Assembly: GCA_963814905.1 (NCBI GenBank)
Contig: CAWFEM010000021.1
Coordinates: 248,001-312,000, forward strand
Source: DASWJZ01 sp963814905
GTDB lineage: Bacteria; Pseudomonadota; Alphaproteobacteria; Rhizobiales; Afifellaceae
Reading direction: 5' to 3'
Length of the DNA: 64,000 nucleotides
The notes below the pieces were generated by a model. It ran no database searches. It had not been told where the DNA came from and saw only the letters and a program-made list of their open reading frames with translations. Positions 35,536-44,081 of this stretch are shown here, one piece after another. The translations under genes were made by a program, and so were the position numbers. Every line of letters starts with the position of its first letter. Position 1 is the stretch's first letter.

Positions 35536-37065
35536 ATGAGCATCGCGGAATCGACACAGCCGCCCGGCGCGACGATCGCCGCGAGGGTGCCGGTATTCGT
35601 GCCCGGCCGCACGCCCCTCAATATTGCCGCCGCGCAGGTCGCCTCCACCCTCAAGCATCGCTTCATCACGCCGGGCATCCTCGCCGGACTGGCGCGGATC
35701 GCTGATTTCGTCGGCCTCGCGCTGGTCGGCGCTGCCATCTTCACGATCTACCTCGATCCGCGCGAAGCCGATTTCGGCTACGTGCTCGCCTCGCTCCTGC
35801 TGCCCGCGGCAACCGTCATCCTCGTCGGCTCCTTCAATGGCTACGCCACCGGCGACTATCGTCATTCCGTAGCGGAGGTCCGCCGCGGCCTGCTGATCTG
35901 GGCGGCGGTCTTCGGCTGCTTCACGCTCGTGCTCTTCTTCCTCAAGATGGGCGAGGAGTTCTCGCGCTTCTGGCTGGCGAGCTGGTTCCTGGGCGGCCTC
36001 GCGGTTCTGACCGCCCTGCGCCTCTTCGTCGGCAATCTGGTGGCGAGCTGGCGCGCTTCCGGCGTGCTGGAACGCCGCGCGGTCCTCATCGGCGGCGGCC
36101 AGGAGGCGGTCGAGCTTATCCGCGCGCTGCGCGACGAGCCGGACAACGACATCCGCATTTGCGGCATCTTCGACGATCGCGACAACGACCGCGTGCCGGC
36201 GCTTGCCGAAGGCCTGCCGAAGCTCGGACGCATCGACGAGTTGTTGGAGTTCGGCCGCCAGGCGGAGATCGATATGCTGATCGTGGCGCTGCCGATGACG
36301 GCCGAGCGGCGTCTGGTCGAGCTCCTGAAGACCTTGTGGGTGCTGCCCGTCGATATCCGGCTCTCCGCGCACGCAAGCCAGCTCCGTTTCCGTCCGCGCG
36401 CTTACTCCTTCGTCGGCTCCGTCCCCTTCCTCGATCTCTACGACAAGCCGATCGCGGACTGGGATCACGTCGCCAAGGCCTGCTTCGACCGCGTGGTCGG
36501 CTCGCTCCTGCTCGTGCTCTTCACGCCGCTGATGCTCGCCGTGGCGCTCGCCATCAAGCTCGACAGCCCCGGCCCGGCGCTCTTCCGCCAGAAGCGCTAC
36601 GGCTTCAACAACGAGCTGATCGAGGTCTACAAGTTCCGCTCGATGTACATCGACAAGACGGATCAGAACGCGGTGAAGCTCGCGACCCGCAACGATCCGC
36701 GCGTGACCCGCGTCGGCCGCTTCATCCGCAAGACCAGCCTCGACGAGCTGCCGCAGCTCATCAACGTGGCGATCAGGGGCAACCTCTCCCTCGTCGGCCC
36801 GCGCCCGCATGCGCTGCAGGCCAAGGCCGCCGACCGTCTCTACGAGCAGGTCGTGGACGGCTATTTCGCCCGCCACCGCGTCAAGCCGGGGATTACCGGC
36901 TGGGCGCAGATCAACGGCTGGCGCGGCGAGACCGACACGCAGGAGAAGCTCGCGCGCCGGGTCGAGCACGATCTCGCCTATATCGAAAACTGGTCGGTCA
37001 TCTTTGACCTCTACATTCTCGCGCTCACGCCGTTTCGGCTGCTGAACACGGAGAATGCCTTTTGA
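35536..37065 (+). CDS. Undecaprenyl-phosphate sugar phosphotransferase (WbaP/WcaJ-like)
   Basis: 509-residue polyprenyl glycosylphosphotransferase that starts exopolysaccharide repeat synthesis by moving a sugar-1-phosphate onto undecaprenyl phosphate. Four N-terminal membrane segments (about 55-165) are followed by a CoA-binding-like domain (RRAVLIGGGQEAVELIRAL). The C-terminal catalytic domain starts near residue 314 (KACFDRVVGSLLLVLFTPLM). It has the signature regions IKLDSPGPALFRQKRYG, VYKFRSM, RKTSLDELPQLINV and VKPGITGWAQ. The sugar, probably glucose or galactose, cannot be decided. Its stop overlaps the next gene's TTG start. Confidence 0.93.
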   Translation: MSIAESTQPPGATIAARVPVFVPGRTPLNIAAAQVASTLKHRFITPGILAGLARIADFVGLALVGAAIFTIYLDPREADFGYVLASLLLPAATVILVGSFNGYATGDYRHSVAEVRRGLLIWAAVFGCFTLVLFFLKMGEEFSRFWLASWFLGGLAVLTALRLFVGNLVASWRASGVLERRAVLIGGGQEAVELIRALRDEPDNDIRICGIFDDRDNDRVPALAEGLPKLGRIDELLEFGRQAEIDMLIVALPMTAERRLVELLKTLWVLPVDIRLSAHASQLRFRPRAYSFVGSVPFLDLYDKPIADWDHVAKACFDRVVGSLLLVLFTPLMLAVALAIKLDSPGPALFRQKRYGFNNELIEVYKFRSMYIDKTDQNAVKLATRNDPRVTRVGRFIRKTSLDELPQLINVAIRGNLSLVGPRPHALQAKAADRLYEQVVDGYFARHRVKPGITGWAQINGWRGETDTQEKLARRVEHDLAYIENWSVIFDLYILALTPFRLLNTENAF

Positions 37066-38363
37066 CTTCAGCCTGGGCCGCGCCTGAGGCGCTGCCGGGC
37101 CGACCGACCGGACTGCCGACCAGGGCAATCGCCACGGCCCTCCTCTGGTTTGCCGTCTTCCTCGGTGGCTTCGTCTTTTTCGAGCCGGCGCCCTACGAGC
37201 TCTTCCTCGCGCTTCTGATCCCGGGATGGCTGATCCTCGGGCTCACGGTCCCGCGCGCGATAAGCCCGCTCGTGGTGCTGATGATCCTGTTCGTCGCCGG
37301 CGGTATCATGGCCGCGACGCAGGCAAAGGACTTCTGGACGCAGCCGATCTATTACGCGGTCTCCGCGTTCCTCGCCTTCAGCGCCTGTTTCTTCGCCGCG
37401 CTGGTCGCGCAGGACCGGACCCGCCTCGACACGATCGTCAGCGCCTGGGTCGCTGCCGCGATCTTCACGACGCTCCTCGGCATCGTCGGCTATTTCGGGC
37501 TCGCCGGCGATCTCTTCACCAAGTTCGGCCGCGCCACGGGCGGCTTCCAGGATCCGAACGTCTTCGGCCCGTTCCTGATCCTGCCCTTCGTGGTACTGGT
37601 GCGGCGCACGCTTACCCGCCCCTTCGGCAACGCGGTGTGGAGCGGGATGCTGGCGCTCTTCGTCTTCGCCGGGATATTCTTCTCGTTCTCACGCGCCGCC
37701 TGGGGACTGACCGTCGTTGCCACGCTGATGATGGGCGGCCTGCTCTTCGTGACCGAGCAAAGCGCCAAGGCGCGTATGCGCGTCGTCGCGCTCGGCGCTG
37801 TAGGCGTCGTCGTCGTCGCCATCCTCCTCGGCGTCATCCTCTCCATACCGAGCGTGTCGTCGCTCTTCGAGGACCGCGCGCAACTCGAGCAGAGCTACGA
37901 TTCAGGCCACCTCGGGCGCTTCCAGCGGCACGCCATCGGCTTCAACATGATGCTCGACCACCCGCTCGGCATTGGCGCGATCGAGTTCGGCCGGCATTTC
38001 GGCGAGGACGAGCACGACATCTGGCTGAAGACGCTGACCACCTATGGCTGGCTCGGCTTCGCCTCCTTCCTGACGCTCGTCATCTGGACGCTGGCCGCCG
38101 CCCTCCCGCTGGTCTTCCGCAGCGGCCCGCTACAGGCGGTGACGCAGATCGCCTATATCGTCTTCCTCGGCCACATCCTGCTTGGGACGGTGATCGACAT
38201 CGACCACTGGCGCCACGTCTACCTGCTTTTCGGCATCCTCTGGGGGGCGATCGCCGCCGACAAGGCGGACACGCAGAAGCGGCTGATCGCCTGGGCGAAA
38301 AGCCGCGGCGAGATCGGCGCGGGCCCGCCCTCGCCGGCCCCCTCACCGGCATTGAACCGTTAA
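37062..38363 (+). CDS. O-antigen ligase/Wzy-type polymerase family membrane protein
   Basis: 433-residue protein with about eleven hydrophobic segments. The large periplasmic loop and the Wzy_C-like region contain GHLGRFQRHAIGFNMMLDHP followed by GIGAIEFGRHFGEDEHDIW, as is usual for O-antigen ligase and polymerase family proteins. The TTG start overlaps the preceding stop as TTGA; no closer ATG exists. It probably polymerises or transfers the exopolysaccharide repeat units in the periplasm. Ligase and polymerase cannot be told apart by sequence. Confidence 0.85.
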   Translation: MTSAWAAPEALPGRPTGLPTRAIATALLWFAVFLGGFVFFEPAPYELFLALLIPGWLILGLTVPRAISPLVVLMILFVAGGIMAATQAKDFWTQPIYYAVSAFLAFSACFFAALVAQDRTRLDTIVSAWVAAAIFTTLLGIVGYFGLAGDLFTKFGRATGGFQDPNVFGPFLILPFVVLVRRTLTRPFGNAVWSGMLALFVFAGIFFSFSRAAWGLTVVATLMMGGLLFVTEQSAKARMRVVALGAVGVVVVAILLGVILSIPSVSSLFEDRAQLEQSYDSGHLGRFQRHAIGFNMMLDHPLGIGAIEFGRHFGEDEHDIWLKTLTTYGWLGFASFLTLVIWTLAAALPLVFRSGPLQAVTQIAYIVFLGHILLGTVIDIDHWRHVYLLFGILWGAIAADKADTQKRLIAWAKSRGEIGAGPPSPAPSPALNR

Positions 38364-38389
38364 GCGGGCGTCACTATAGTCCGCGCCGT

Positions 38390-38466
38390 CGGAGCGTGGC
38401 GCAGCCTGGTAGCGCACCTGAATGGGGTTCAGGGGGTCGGAGGTTCGAATCCTCTCGCTCCGACCA
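38390..38466 (+). tRNA. tRNA-Pro (anticodon GGG)
   Basis: A complete cloverleaf can be drawn: acceptor CGGAGCG/CGCTCCG, D-arm GCGC/GCGC with AGCCTGGTA loop, anticodon stem CCTGA/TCAGG with loop ATGGGGT, T-arm with TTCGAAT loop. The anticodon is GGG, reading proline CCC and CCU. CCA is encoded after the discriminator A. It lies alone between the exopolysaccharide cluster and the DUF4396 gene. Confidence 0.96.
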
Positions 38467-38546
38467 TCTTTTCCGGCATCCATTCCGCGAAGACGCTCGA
38501 AATGGGCATCGCCGCCGGATCATGAGCTTGCTTCAGGGCGGCTGAA

Positions 38547-39398
38547 TTAACCGCCTCCACGGCCGCCGAACGTCAGCCCAATGAGCAGGCCCGCCGCGAG
38601 CACCAGGAACGAGATAACGGTCATGGTGGCCACGTTCGGCCGTGGCGTGTGGTCGGGTTGCCGGCCCTTCGACATCGTCGCACTGGGCGCGCCTTCTCCC
38701 TCCATCGCCATCGTCGCATGATCGTGGGACATGGCCATCTTTCCCGCCGGCCGCATCGTCATCATGCCGTGTTTCAGATGGTTGGCGACAAGCCACCAGT
38801 TCATCGGGTAGGCGACGACGAAACCGACCATGAGCGCTAGCGACATGCGGAACCAGAAGAGCGGCGCGGTCGGTTCGTGCGCCGCGGGCGAGTGGGCGAA
38901 AGCGATGGTCATCACCGGGATCATCCCGCCCATCAGACAGTTCATCGACAAGAGCTCCGGCAGGAAGGTCGACCGCAGCGACCTGACATAGGAGCCGCCT
39001 GCCATCTCGCGCATGAAGAGCGCCTGGAAGATCGCCCAGCCGAAGGCGAAGCCGAGCACGTATTCCAGCGCCAGGTCGCCGATCCGCCCAAGGGCGATCG
39101 CTGCGCCGATCACGGCGCCCGCGACGATGCCGACCCCGTCGCCCGCGACGCAGTGCATGGTCGACCCGAGGACTTGGCGCCAGCGGACGGCGACATAGCG
39201 TTCATGCAGACCGGGCAGCGGCTCGCGGCAGCCGAGCACATACAGAAAGGCTCCGAATGGTCCCGAATAGAGCGTGATCAGGACGAAGCCCCACTTGAGC
39301 ACCGGGTTCTCGGGCGTGGAGCGTATGTCGACGGCGACGAAGACCACCGACAATGCGGTCAGCGCGAACCATAGAAGCATGACGCCGTCGATGAGCAT
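38547..39398 (-). CDS. DUF4396 domain membrane protein
   Basis: 283-residue protein with about seven membrane segments. The DUF4396 pattern is seen in LGSTMHCVAGDGVGIVAGAV, PAYVR-type linker regions, YPMNWWLVANHLKHGMM and the final segment FLVLAAGLLIGLTFGG. A histidine- and methionine-rich stretch (KHGMMTMRPAGKMAMSHDHA) before the last segment could bind a metal such as copper, but this is inference. It stands alone between the tRNA and the two-component operon. Function unknown. Confidence 0.8.
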   Translation of the reverse strand: MLIDGVMLLWFALTALSVVFVAVDIRSTPENPVLKWGFVLITLYSGPFGAFLYVLGCREPLPGLHERYVAVRWRQVLGSTMHCVAGDGVGIVAGAVIGAAIALGRIGDLALEYVLGFAFGWAIFQALFMREMAGGSYVRSLRSTFLPELLSMNCLMGGMIPVMTIAFAHSPAAHEPTAPLFWFRMSLALMVGFVVAYPMNWWLVANHLKHGMMTMRPAGKMAMSHDHATMAMEGEGAPSATMSKGRQPDHTPRPNVATMTVISFLVLAAGLLIGLTFGGRGGG

Positions 39399-39485
39399 GA
39401 TATCGCGTTCCGGCCGAATCGCTTGAACACGTCATCGTAGCCGATGTCGTCGCCGGCTGGCGCCTTCATGAACGCTCGACCGCCC

Positions 39486-40847
39486 TCACCGCCCCCTTCC
39501 CCGAGGGATCGTCACCACCGCGCGGAGACCCGGCCCCCCCTCGGCGAGGCTGAGCGTGCCGCCATAGGCCTCCGCCGTCTCCGCGACGATGGAGAGCCCG
39601 AGCCCGCTGCCGCCCGGCCGCTGGTCGAGGCGCGCGCCGCGCTGAAGCACCCGTGCGCGTTCCGCCTCGGGTATCCCCGGCCCGTCGTCGACGACCGCGA
39701 TCTCGATCGCGTCGCCGCAATCCTTGGCGGCGACCTTCACGCATGTGGTCGCGAAGCGGCAGGCGTTTTCGGCGAGCGTGCCGAGAACCTCGACGAGGTC
39801 GGCCTCATCCATGGCGATCGCCAGGCCGGTCGGAACGTCGACCGTGAATGCGAGCGCCCTCCCCCGCGGCGTCCGTTCAAGCACGCCAAGAACGCGCGCC
39901 GCCGCGTCGCGCAGGTTGGTCTCCGTGGCCTCCGTCGTCGCCGCGGCGCCGATCCGCGCGCGCGCCAGCTCACGTTCGACATGGCGCTTCAACGTCGTCG
40001 CCACCTGGTCGATCTCGTCGGCGACCTGCGTCTCGCCCTTCTCGCGCAATGTCCTCACGTCGGCGGCAAGCACCTGCAGCGGCGTCTTCATTCCATGTGC
40101 GAGATCGGCGGCGTGCGAACGGGCCTTGGCGACCGCGTTCTCGCGCGCGGCAAGCAGGTTGTTGATTTCGTCGACGAGCGGCCCGACCTCGCTCGGCACC
40201 TCCGTCGAAAGCCGCGTCGCGGAGCCCGACACGATCGCGGCGACGCCGTTGCGCAGACGTTCAAGCGGCGCAAGGCCAACAGTGATCTGCAGCCACAGGG
40301 CGGCGATCAGCAACACCGCAAGAACGATCAGCGAGGGTATGGCGTCGGCGGCGAAAGCGTCCGTCGCGGTCGTGATGTCGCGATGGTCGATGGCGACGAT
40401 GACCTGGAACCTCTCGTCCCCGTTCGGGCCGGGGATCTCGACGTCGCGCACGACGGCACGGAGCAGCGACTTTTCCGGCCCGGCCACTTCCTGCAGATGC
40501 GCATCCGCGCCGGCCGACTGATCGGGCGCGACGGCGATCGTGGAATCCCAGAGCGAGCGCGACCGCTGCAGGACTTTCCCGTCAGCCGAATCCACCTGCC
40601 AGTAAAGGCCTGAGAGCGGACGCTCGAAGCGCGTGTCGGAGGGTGGCTTGGTGATCGTCGCCGTTCCGTCGGCGAGCGTGATGCCGGCGATCAGCTGCCG
40701 CGCGTGGCCTTCAAGCTCCGCGTCGATGCGGCGTTCGACGTGGCGCTCGAAGAGATAGCTCAGGCCGAATTCCGCGGCGACCAGCGCCAGGACCACGCCG
40801 ATCGCAGCGGCCACCAGCAGGCGGAACCGGATCGAACCTGGCTTCAC
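39486..40847 (-). CDS. Sensor histidine kinase, FeuQ-like
   Basis: 453-residue membrane kinase. Membrane segments at about 9-33 and 170-190 flank a periplasmic domain. A HAMP-like linker follows, then the phosphoacceptor His251 in ADLAHGMKTPLQVLAADV. The ATP-binding domain has the N-box LAENACRFA and the G-boxes DDGPGIP and GSGLGLSIV. The AHGMKTPL H-box and gene order resemble FeuQ of rhizobia. It overlaps the regulator gene by four bases. The signal is unknown; FeuPQ-type systems are linked to envelope and cyclic glucan functions. Confidence 0.93.
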   Translation of the reverse strand: MKPGSIRFRLLVAAAIGVVLALVAAEFGLSYLFERHVERRIDAELEGHARQLIAGITLADGTATITKPPSDTRFERPLSGLYWQVDSADGKVLQRSRSLWDSTIAVAPDQSAGADAHLQEVAGPEKSLLRAVVRDVEIPGPNGDERFQVIVAIDHRDITTATDAFAADAIPSLIVLAVLLIAALWLQITVGLAPLERLRNGVAAIVSGSATRLSTEVPSEVGPLVDEINNLLAARENAVAKARSHAADLAHGMKTPLQVLAADVRTLREKGETQVADEIDQVATTLKRHVERELARARIGAAATTEATETNLRDAAARVLGVLERTPRGRALAFTVDVPTGLAIAMDEADLVEVLGTLAENACRFATTCVKVAAKDCGDAIEIAVVDDGPGIPEAERARVLQRGARLDQRPGGSGLGLSIVAETAEAYGGTLSLAEGGPGLRAVVTIPRGRGR

Positions 40848-41509
40848 GGCTCGTCGGCCGGCACGAAATAGCCGAAGCCGCGCCGTGTCTCGATGAGCTG
40901 CGTGCCGAGCTTGCGGCGGAGGCGCGTGACGATCACCTCAATCGCATTGCTGTCGCGGTCGTGGTCGAGGTCGTAAAGATGATCGGCAAGCTCGGTCGCC
41001 GGGATAACGCGGCCGGCATGGTGCATCAGGTAGGAGAGCAATCGGTACTCGAGCGGCGAGAGCTGGACCGGGACGCCGCGCACGGCGATACGCATCTGGC
41101 GCGTGTCGAGCGAGACGTCACCGCAGATCAGCACCGCGGAGCCCTGTCCGGCCGCACGGCGCAGCACGGCCCTGAGCCGCGCCAGGAGCTCATCCATCTC
41201 GAAGGGCTTCGGCAGGTAGTCGTCGGCGCCCGCGTCGATGCCCTCCACGCGCTCCGTCCAGGCGCCCCGCGCCGTCAACACGACGACCGGGAAGCGGCGT
41301 CCGTTGGCGCGCCAGCGCTTCAGCACCGCGAGCCCGTCGAGCTTCGGCAGCCCGAGATCGAGGACGGCGGCGTCATACTCCTCCGTGTCGCCCTGGAACC
41401 AGGCCGCCTCCCCGTCGGCGACGCGGTCGACCGCATAGCCGGACCGTTCGAGCGCGGCAACGACATCGGCGGCGACCCGCGGCTCGTCCTCGGCGAGAAG
41501 GATTCTCAA
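40844..41509 (-). CDS. OmpR-family response regulator, FeuP-like
   Basis: 221 residues from a TTG start (RILLAEDEPRVAADVVAALE) with GAGGGGGGCGA before it; this TTG overlaps the PepSY gene's stop as TTGA. The receiver domain has phosphoacceptor Asp51 (AAVLDLGLPKLDG), Thr in VVLTARG and Lys in YLPKPFEMDELLARL. The C-terminal winged helix has VQLSPLEYRLLSYLMHHAGR and SNAIEVIVTRLRRKLG. It is very similar in pattern to FeuP/ChvI-type regulators. The partner kinase is encoded just downstream. Confidence 0.94.
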   Translation of the reverse strand: MRILLAEDEPRVAADVVAALERSGYAVDRVADGEAAWFQGDTEEYDAAVLDLGLPKLDGLAVLKRWRANGRRFPVVVLTARGAWTERVEGIDAGADDYLPKPFEMDELLARLRAVLRRAAGQGSAVLICGDVSLDTRQMRIAVRGVPVQLSPLEYRLLSYLMHHAGRVIPATELADHLYDLDHDRDSNAIEVIVTRLRRKLGTQLIETRRGFGYFVPADEP

Positions 41510-41853
41510 TCGCCCCCCTCTTCGTGAACGACGTCCATGCTCTTGGCATCGACGCTCAGCGTCCGCAGCCTGCCGTCGGCCGTCAATATCTTGAACCGAT
41601 AGACCCACCGCTCCTGCTTCCTGGCAAGCGCGACCGCAACCACCTCGCCGGGATAGGCGCTTGCGACGTGGGCGATGATTTCGCTGAGCGGATTGATCTC
41701 GCCGTGTTCGAGAAGGTCGCGCGCACGGTCGTGATCGGAGTCGTTGTCCAGGCCCTCCTCCTCATGCGCGCCGTCGTCGGCATGAAGCGCGACGGAGGGG
41801 GCGATCGCCAGCGCGGCGACGACCAGAAGGAGCAATGAAAGGCGGCGGGACAT
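41506..41853 (-). CDS. PepSY-like periplasmic protein, possible FeuN-type partner
   Basis: 115 residues with signal peptide MSRRLSLLLLVVAALAIAPSVALHA. The C-terminal part (PLSEIIAHVASAYPGEVVAV, WVYRFKILTADGRLRTLSVD) is a PepSY-like fold. An acidic stretch (DDGAHEEEGLDNDSDHD) precedes it. Small periplasmic proteins in this place, such as FeuN in Sinorhizobium, restrain the sensor kinase. A similar role is inferred from gene order only. It is the first gene of the three-gene operon. Confidence 0.82.
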   Translation of the reverse strand: MSRRLSLLLLVVAALAIAPSVALHADDGAHEEEGLDNDSDHDRARDLLEHGEINPLSEIIAHVASAYPGEVVAVALARKQERWVYRFKILTADGRLRTLSVDAKSMDVVHEEGGD

Positions 41854-42209
41854 ATCGAAGGGACCTAGCGCGTGGGTCTCGCACGGGGAAGCTTACAAAT
41901 TGCTGACAGGCCCGGTCGGAGCGACGAAAGCGCGGCATCGCTATGCAGCCACGGGCACCAGACGTGGCCGCACAAGCGAAAGGACGCAACAGCACACTCC
42001 CGATCGCAGGCGCGCCAACCGACTGCGTCAGCCGCAGACCGACTTAAGCGCCGGTTCGCCACAACACCTAAGTGTCCCGTGGATGCGCCGGTTGTGCTCC
42101 ACCGCGTTCTATGAGACCTTCGTCCGCAAGCGGCGCTGGCCATTTTCGCCAGCCGCCGTCCGCGTATCGGCGGAGGCAGCGGCGGGAACATCTGGTGACC
42201 TCGGGGGGC
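41854..42209. other. Intergenic region between the PepSY gene and the MptE-like gene
   Basis: The 356 bases between the divergently placed genes should contain the two-component operon's promoter and that of the next gene. The frame of the plus-strand gene stays open back to a GTG at 42072, but that stretch (CAGCAPPRSMRPSSAS) looks like non-coding translation. I saw no tRNA, hairpin with T-tract or clear palindrome here. Confidence 0.5.
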
Positions 42210-43085
42210 GTGGACATCGTTCAGAGCGGCGCGGGAGGCTTGGTGCCTCGCGCAGCGAAGCGGCTGGTGCGCCACCCTCGGCAGGCTTTGCGGACACTCA
42301 AATGGCAGCCTCAACTCCGCCGGCTTGAATCGATCGGCAGCATCGGCAGCGGGCGGCGCGCCTTTCTTGTCGGATGCGGCCCTTCGCTGGCCGAGATGGA
42401 CCTCTCCACGCTGAAGGGCGAGTTCGTCTGCGCGGCGAACATGGCAATCCGCGGCGTCGGCGATCTGCTTCCGCATGCCGACATGCACATCATGACCGAC
42501 CCCTACGGGTACGCCCGCTTCGCAAGCGAAATCGAGCGCCTCGCGCTTGACCATTCCATCGGCTATCGCTTCCTGAACTACCGTGCGCGCAAGATCTGGC
42601 GGCAGCTTGAGACGAAAGCAGCGGAAGAGCCGATCTATTTCGTGCCGCACACTGCGAAGATTCTCGAGCTCGATGCCATTCCGCCGGTGGAGGAAGGAAT
42701 TGCGAACGGGCCCTCCGTCCTCATCCCCGGCGCGATCCTGCTGCGGCATCTCGGGTTCGACCCGATCTACATTCTAGGCTGCGACCTCAATTATGAGACC
42801 AACGGCCCCTACTTCTACCCGATGCGCGAGGCCGATCTGCAGCACGAGGCCGATGTTGTCGATCGAGACGGACGACGCGGGATTTCCGAGGTCGATCGTC
42901 ATTTCGCGGTCTTGCGACGGGATTTCGAGCGCCAGGGCTTACGGCTCGTGAACGCGGGGCTTGGCGGCAATCTCTCAAGCTTGCCACGCGCGCCGCTTGA
43001 TGGCCTTTTCCCCCGCGCAATGGCGCGTATGGAGGTCGGTAAGCCGCACGCCGAAAGGCAGGAAGAGCGTCTGGCGGCTCTCTGA
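42210..43085 (+). CDS. MptE-like (DUF115) family protein
   Basis: About 291 residues from a GTG start (DIVQSGAGGLVPRAAKRLVR) preceded by GGGGGG; the start is uncertain. Core motifs of the 6-hydroxymethylpterin pyrophosphokinase MptE-like/DUF115 family are visible: AFLVGCGPSLAEMDLSTLKG, FVCAANMAIRG, SVLIPGAILLRHLGFDPIYI and GCDLNYE. In bacteria such proteins often accompany glycan or flagellin modification genes and may handle nucleotide sugars. Here it is a single gene with no glycosylation cluster around it. Actual activity unknown. Confidence 0.72.
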   Translation: MDIVQSGAGGLVPRAAKRLVRHPRQALRTLKWQPQLRRLESIGSIGSGRRAFLVGCGPSLAEMDLSTLKGEFVCAANMAIRGVGDLLPHADMHIMTDPYGYARFASEIERLALDHSIGYRFLNYRARKIWRQLETKAAEEPIYFVPHTAKILELDAIPPVEEGIANGPSVLIPGAILLRHLGFDPIYILGCDLNYETNGPYFYPMREADLQHEADVVDRDGRRGISEVDRHFAVLRRDFERQGLRLVNAGLGGNLSSLPRAPLDGLFPRAMARMEVGKPHAERQEERLAAL

Positions 43086-43119
43086 TCTCCACGAACCGCA
43101 GAGACCTCAGGCAGAGACC

Positions 43120-43611
43120 TCAGCGCGCCTGATCGAGCAGGCGCTTCGCCTCAAGCAAATCTTCCAGCGCCGCCTGCATCCGGCGGCGCCTCTCCGGCGC
43201 GAGCTTGAAAACCGGCGACCCCGCGGTCGCGGACGGCGTCACCAGGACGGGCTCCGTTCGCGCTGCAACCGGCTTTGATGCCGGCGACGGCGGAGCGTCC
43301 TCCGTGTCCTCCGACTCGCTGGCGGTCACCGTTTCGACGGTGCCGGTCTGCCCGACCTCCACGACGAAAGCGACGCCCTTTTCCTTCAGGAGCCGCTGCA
43401 CGCCGCGGATCGTGAATCCCTCGCCATAGAGGAGCAGGCGGATGCCGCGCAGCAGGTCGACGTCTTCGGGCCGATAATAGCGGCGCCCGCCGCCGCGCTT
43501 CATCGGTTTGATCTGCGCGAAGCGCGTCTCCCAGAAGCGCAGCACGTGCTGCGGCAAATCGAGATCCGCCGCCACCTCGCTGATGGTCCGGAATGCGTCA
43601 GGCGCTTTCAT
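43120..43611 (-). CDS. MerR-family transcriptional regulator
   Basis: 163 residues. The winged helix-turn-helix covers residues about 8-75 (TISEVAADLDLPQHVLRFWE, RYYRPEDVDLLRGIRLLLY, GFTIRGVQRLLKEKG). A low-complexity acidic and proline-rich linker follows, then a short helical end (RRRMQAALEDLLEAKRLLDQ). There are no cysteines for metal binding. It lies directly downstream of ihfA, an arrangement conserved in alphaproteobacteria. Its target is not known. Confidence 0.9.
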   Translation of the reverse strand: MKAPDAFRTISEVAADLDLPQHVLRFWETRFAQIKPMKRGGGRRYYRPEDVDLLRGIRLLLYGEGFTIRGVQRLLKEKGVAFVVEVGQTGTVETVTASESEDTEDAPPSPASKPVAARTEPVLVTPSATAGSPVFKLAPERRRRMQAALEDLLEAKRLLDQAR

Positions 43612-43666
43612 GGACGCCGCCTTCGCTGTTACGCCGCTACTCTGTTCGGCCGCCGGGCCACTAGTC

Positions 43667-43996
43667 CTACTCGGCCGCTTCCTCCGACCGCACCTTGCCG
43701 GCGAGGCCGTCGTTGATGCGGCTCTTCATGATGTTGCTCGGCTTGAAGACCGTGACGCGACGCGGCGGGATCGGAACCTCGCGGCCCGTCTTCGGGTTTC
43801 GTCCGACGCGCAGGCCCTTGTCGCGGATCATGAACGACCCGAAGGACGAAAGCTTCACCGTCTCGCCGGAGACGATCGCGTCCGAGATTTCCTTGAGGAC
43901 CATTTCGACCATGCTCGCGGATTCGGTCCTTGACAGGCCGAGCCGTCGAAAAACAGCCTCGGCCAAGTCAGCCCGCGTTACCGTCTTGCCCCCCAT
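43667..43996 (-). CDS. ihfA: Integration host factor subunit alpha
   Basis: 109 residues from MGGKTVTRADLAEAVFRRLG; four extra codons upstream are not part of the family. HU/IHF-fold motifs are clear: VKLSSFGSFMIRDKGLRVGR, NPKTGREVPIPPRRVTVFKPS. The alpha-subunit arm proline is in the VPIPPRR stretch. IHF bends DNA in replication, recombination and transcription. It lies in the string yceD-plsX-fabH-ihfA-merR on the minus strand. Confidence 0.95.
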   Translation of the reverse strand: MGGKTVTRADLAEAVFRRLGLSRTESASMVEMVLKEISDAIVSGETVKLSSFGSFMIRDKGLRVGRNPKTGREVPIPPRRVTVFKPSNIMKSRINDGLAGKVRSEEAAE

Positions 43997-44081
43997 CGCC
44001 GCCCGCACCGTTCTTCGAGGAATGTTTTAGATTAAGGCACTTAGCCTATGCGGCGGTACAATCCCGGTCAACATCGGCGAA

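Noticed and set aside
38390..38466. tRNA-Pro considered as an attachment site of an integrated element.
   Set aside because: No integrase gene and no repeat of the tRNA 3' end was seen nearby; both flanks look like ordinary chromosomal genes.
42072..42209. N-terminal extension of the MptE-like protein from a GTG at 42072.
   Set aside because: The translated stretch is Arg/Ser/Pro/Cys-rich and unlike the family; the later GTG with a G-rich leader fits better.
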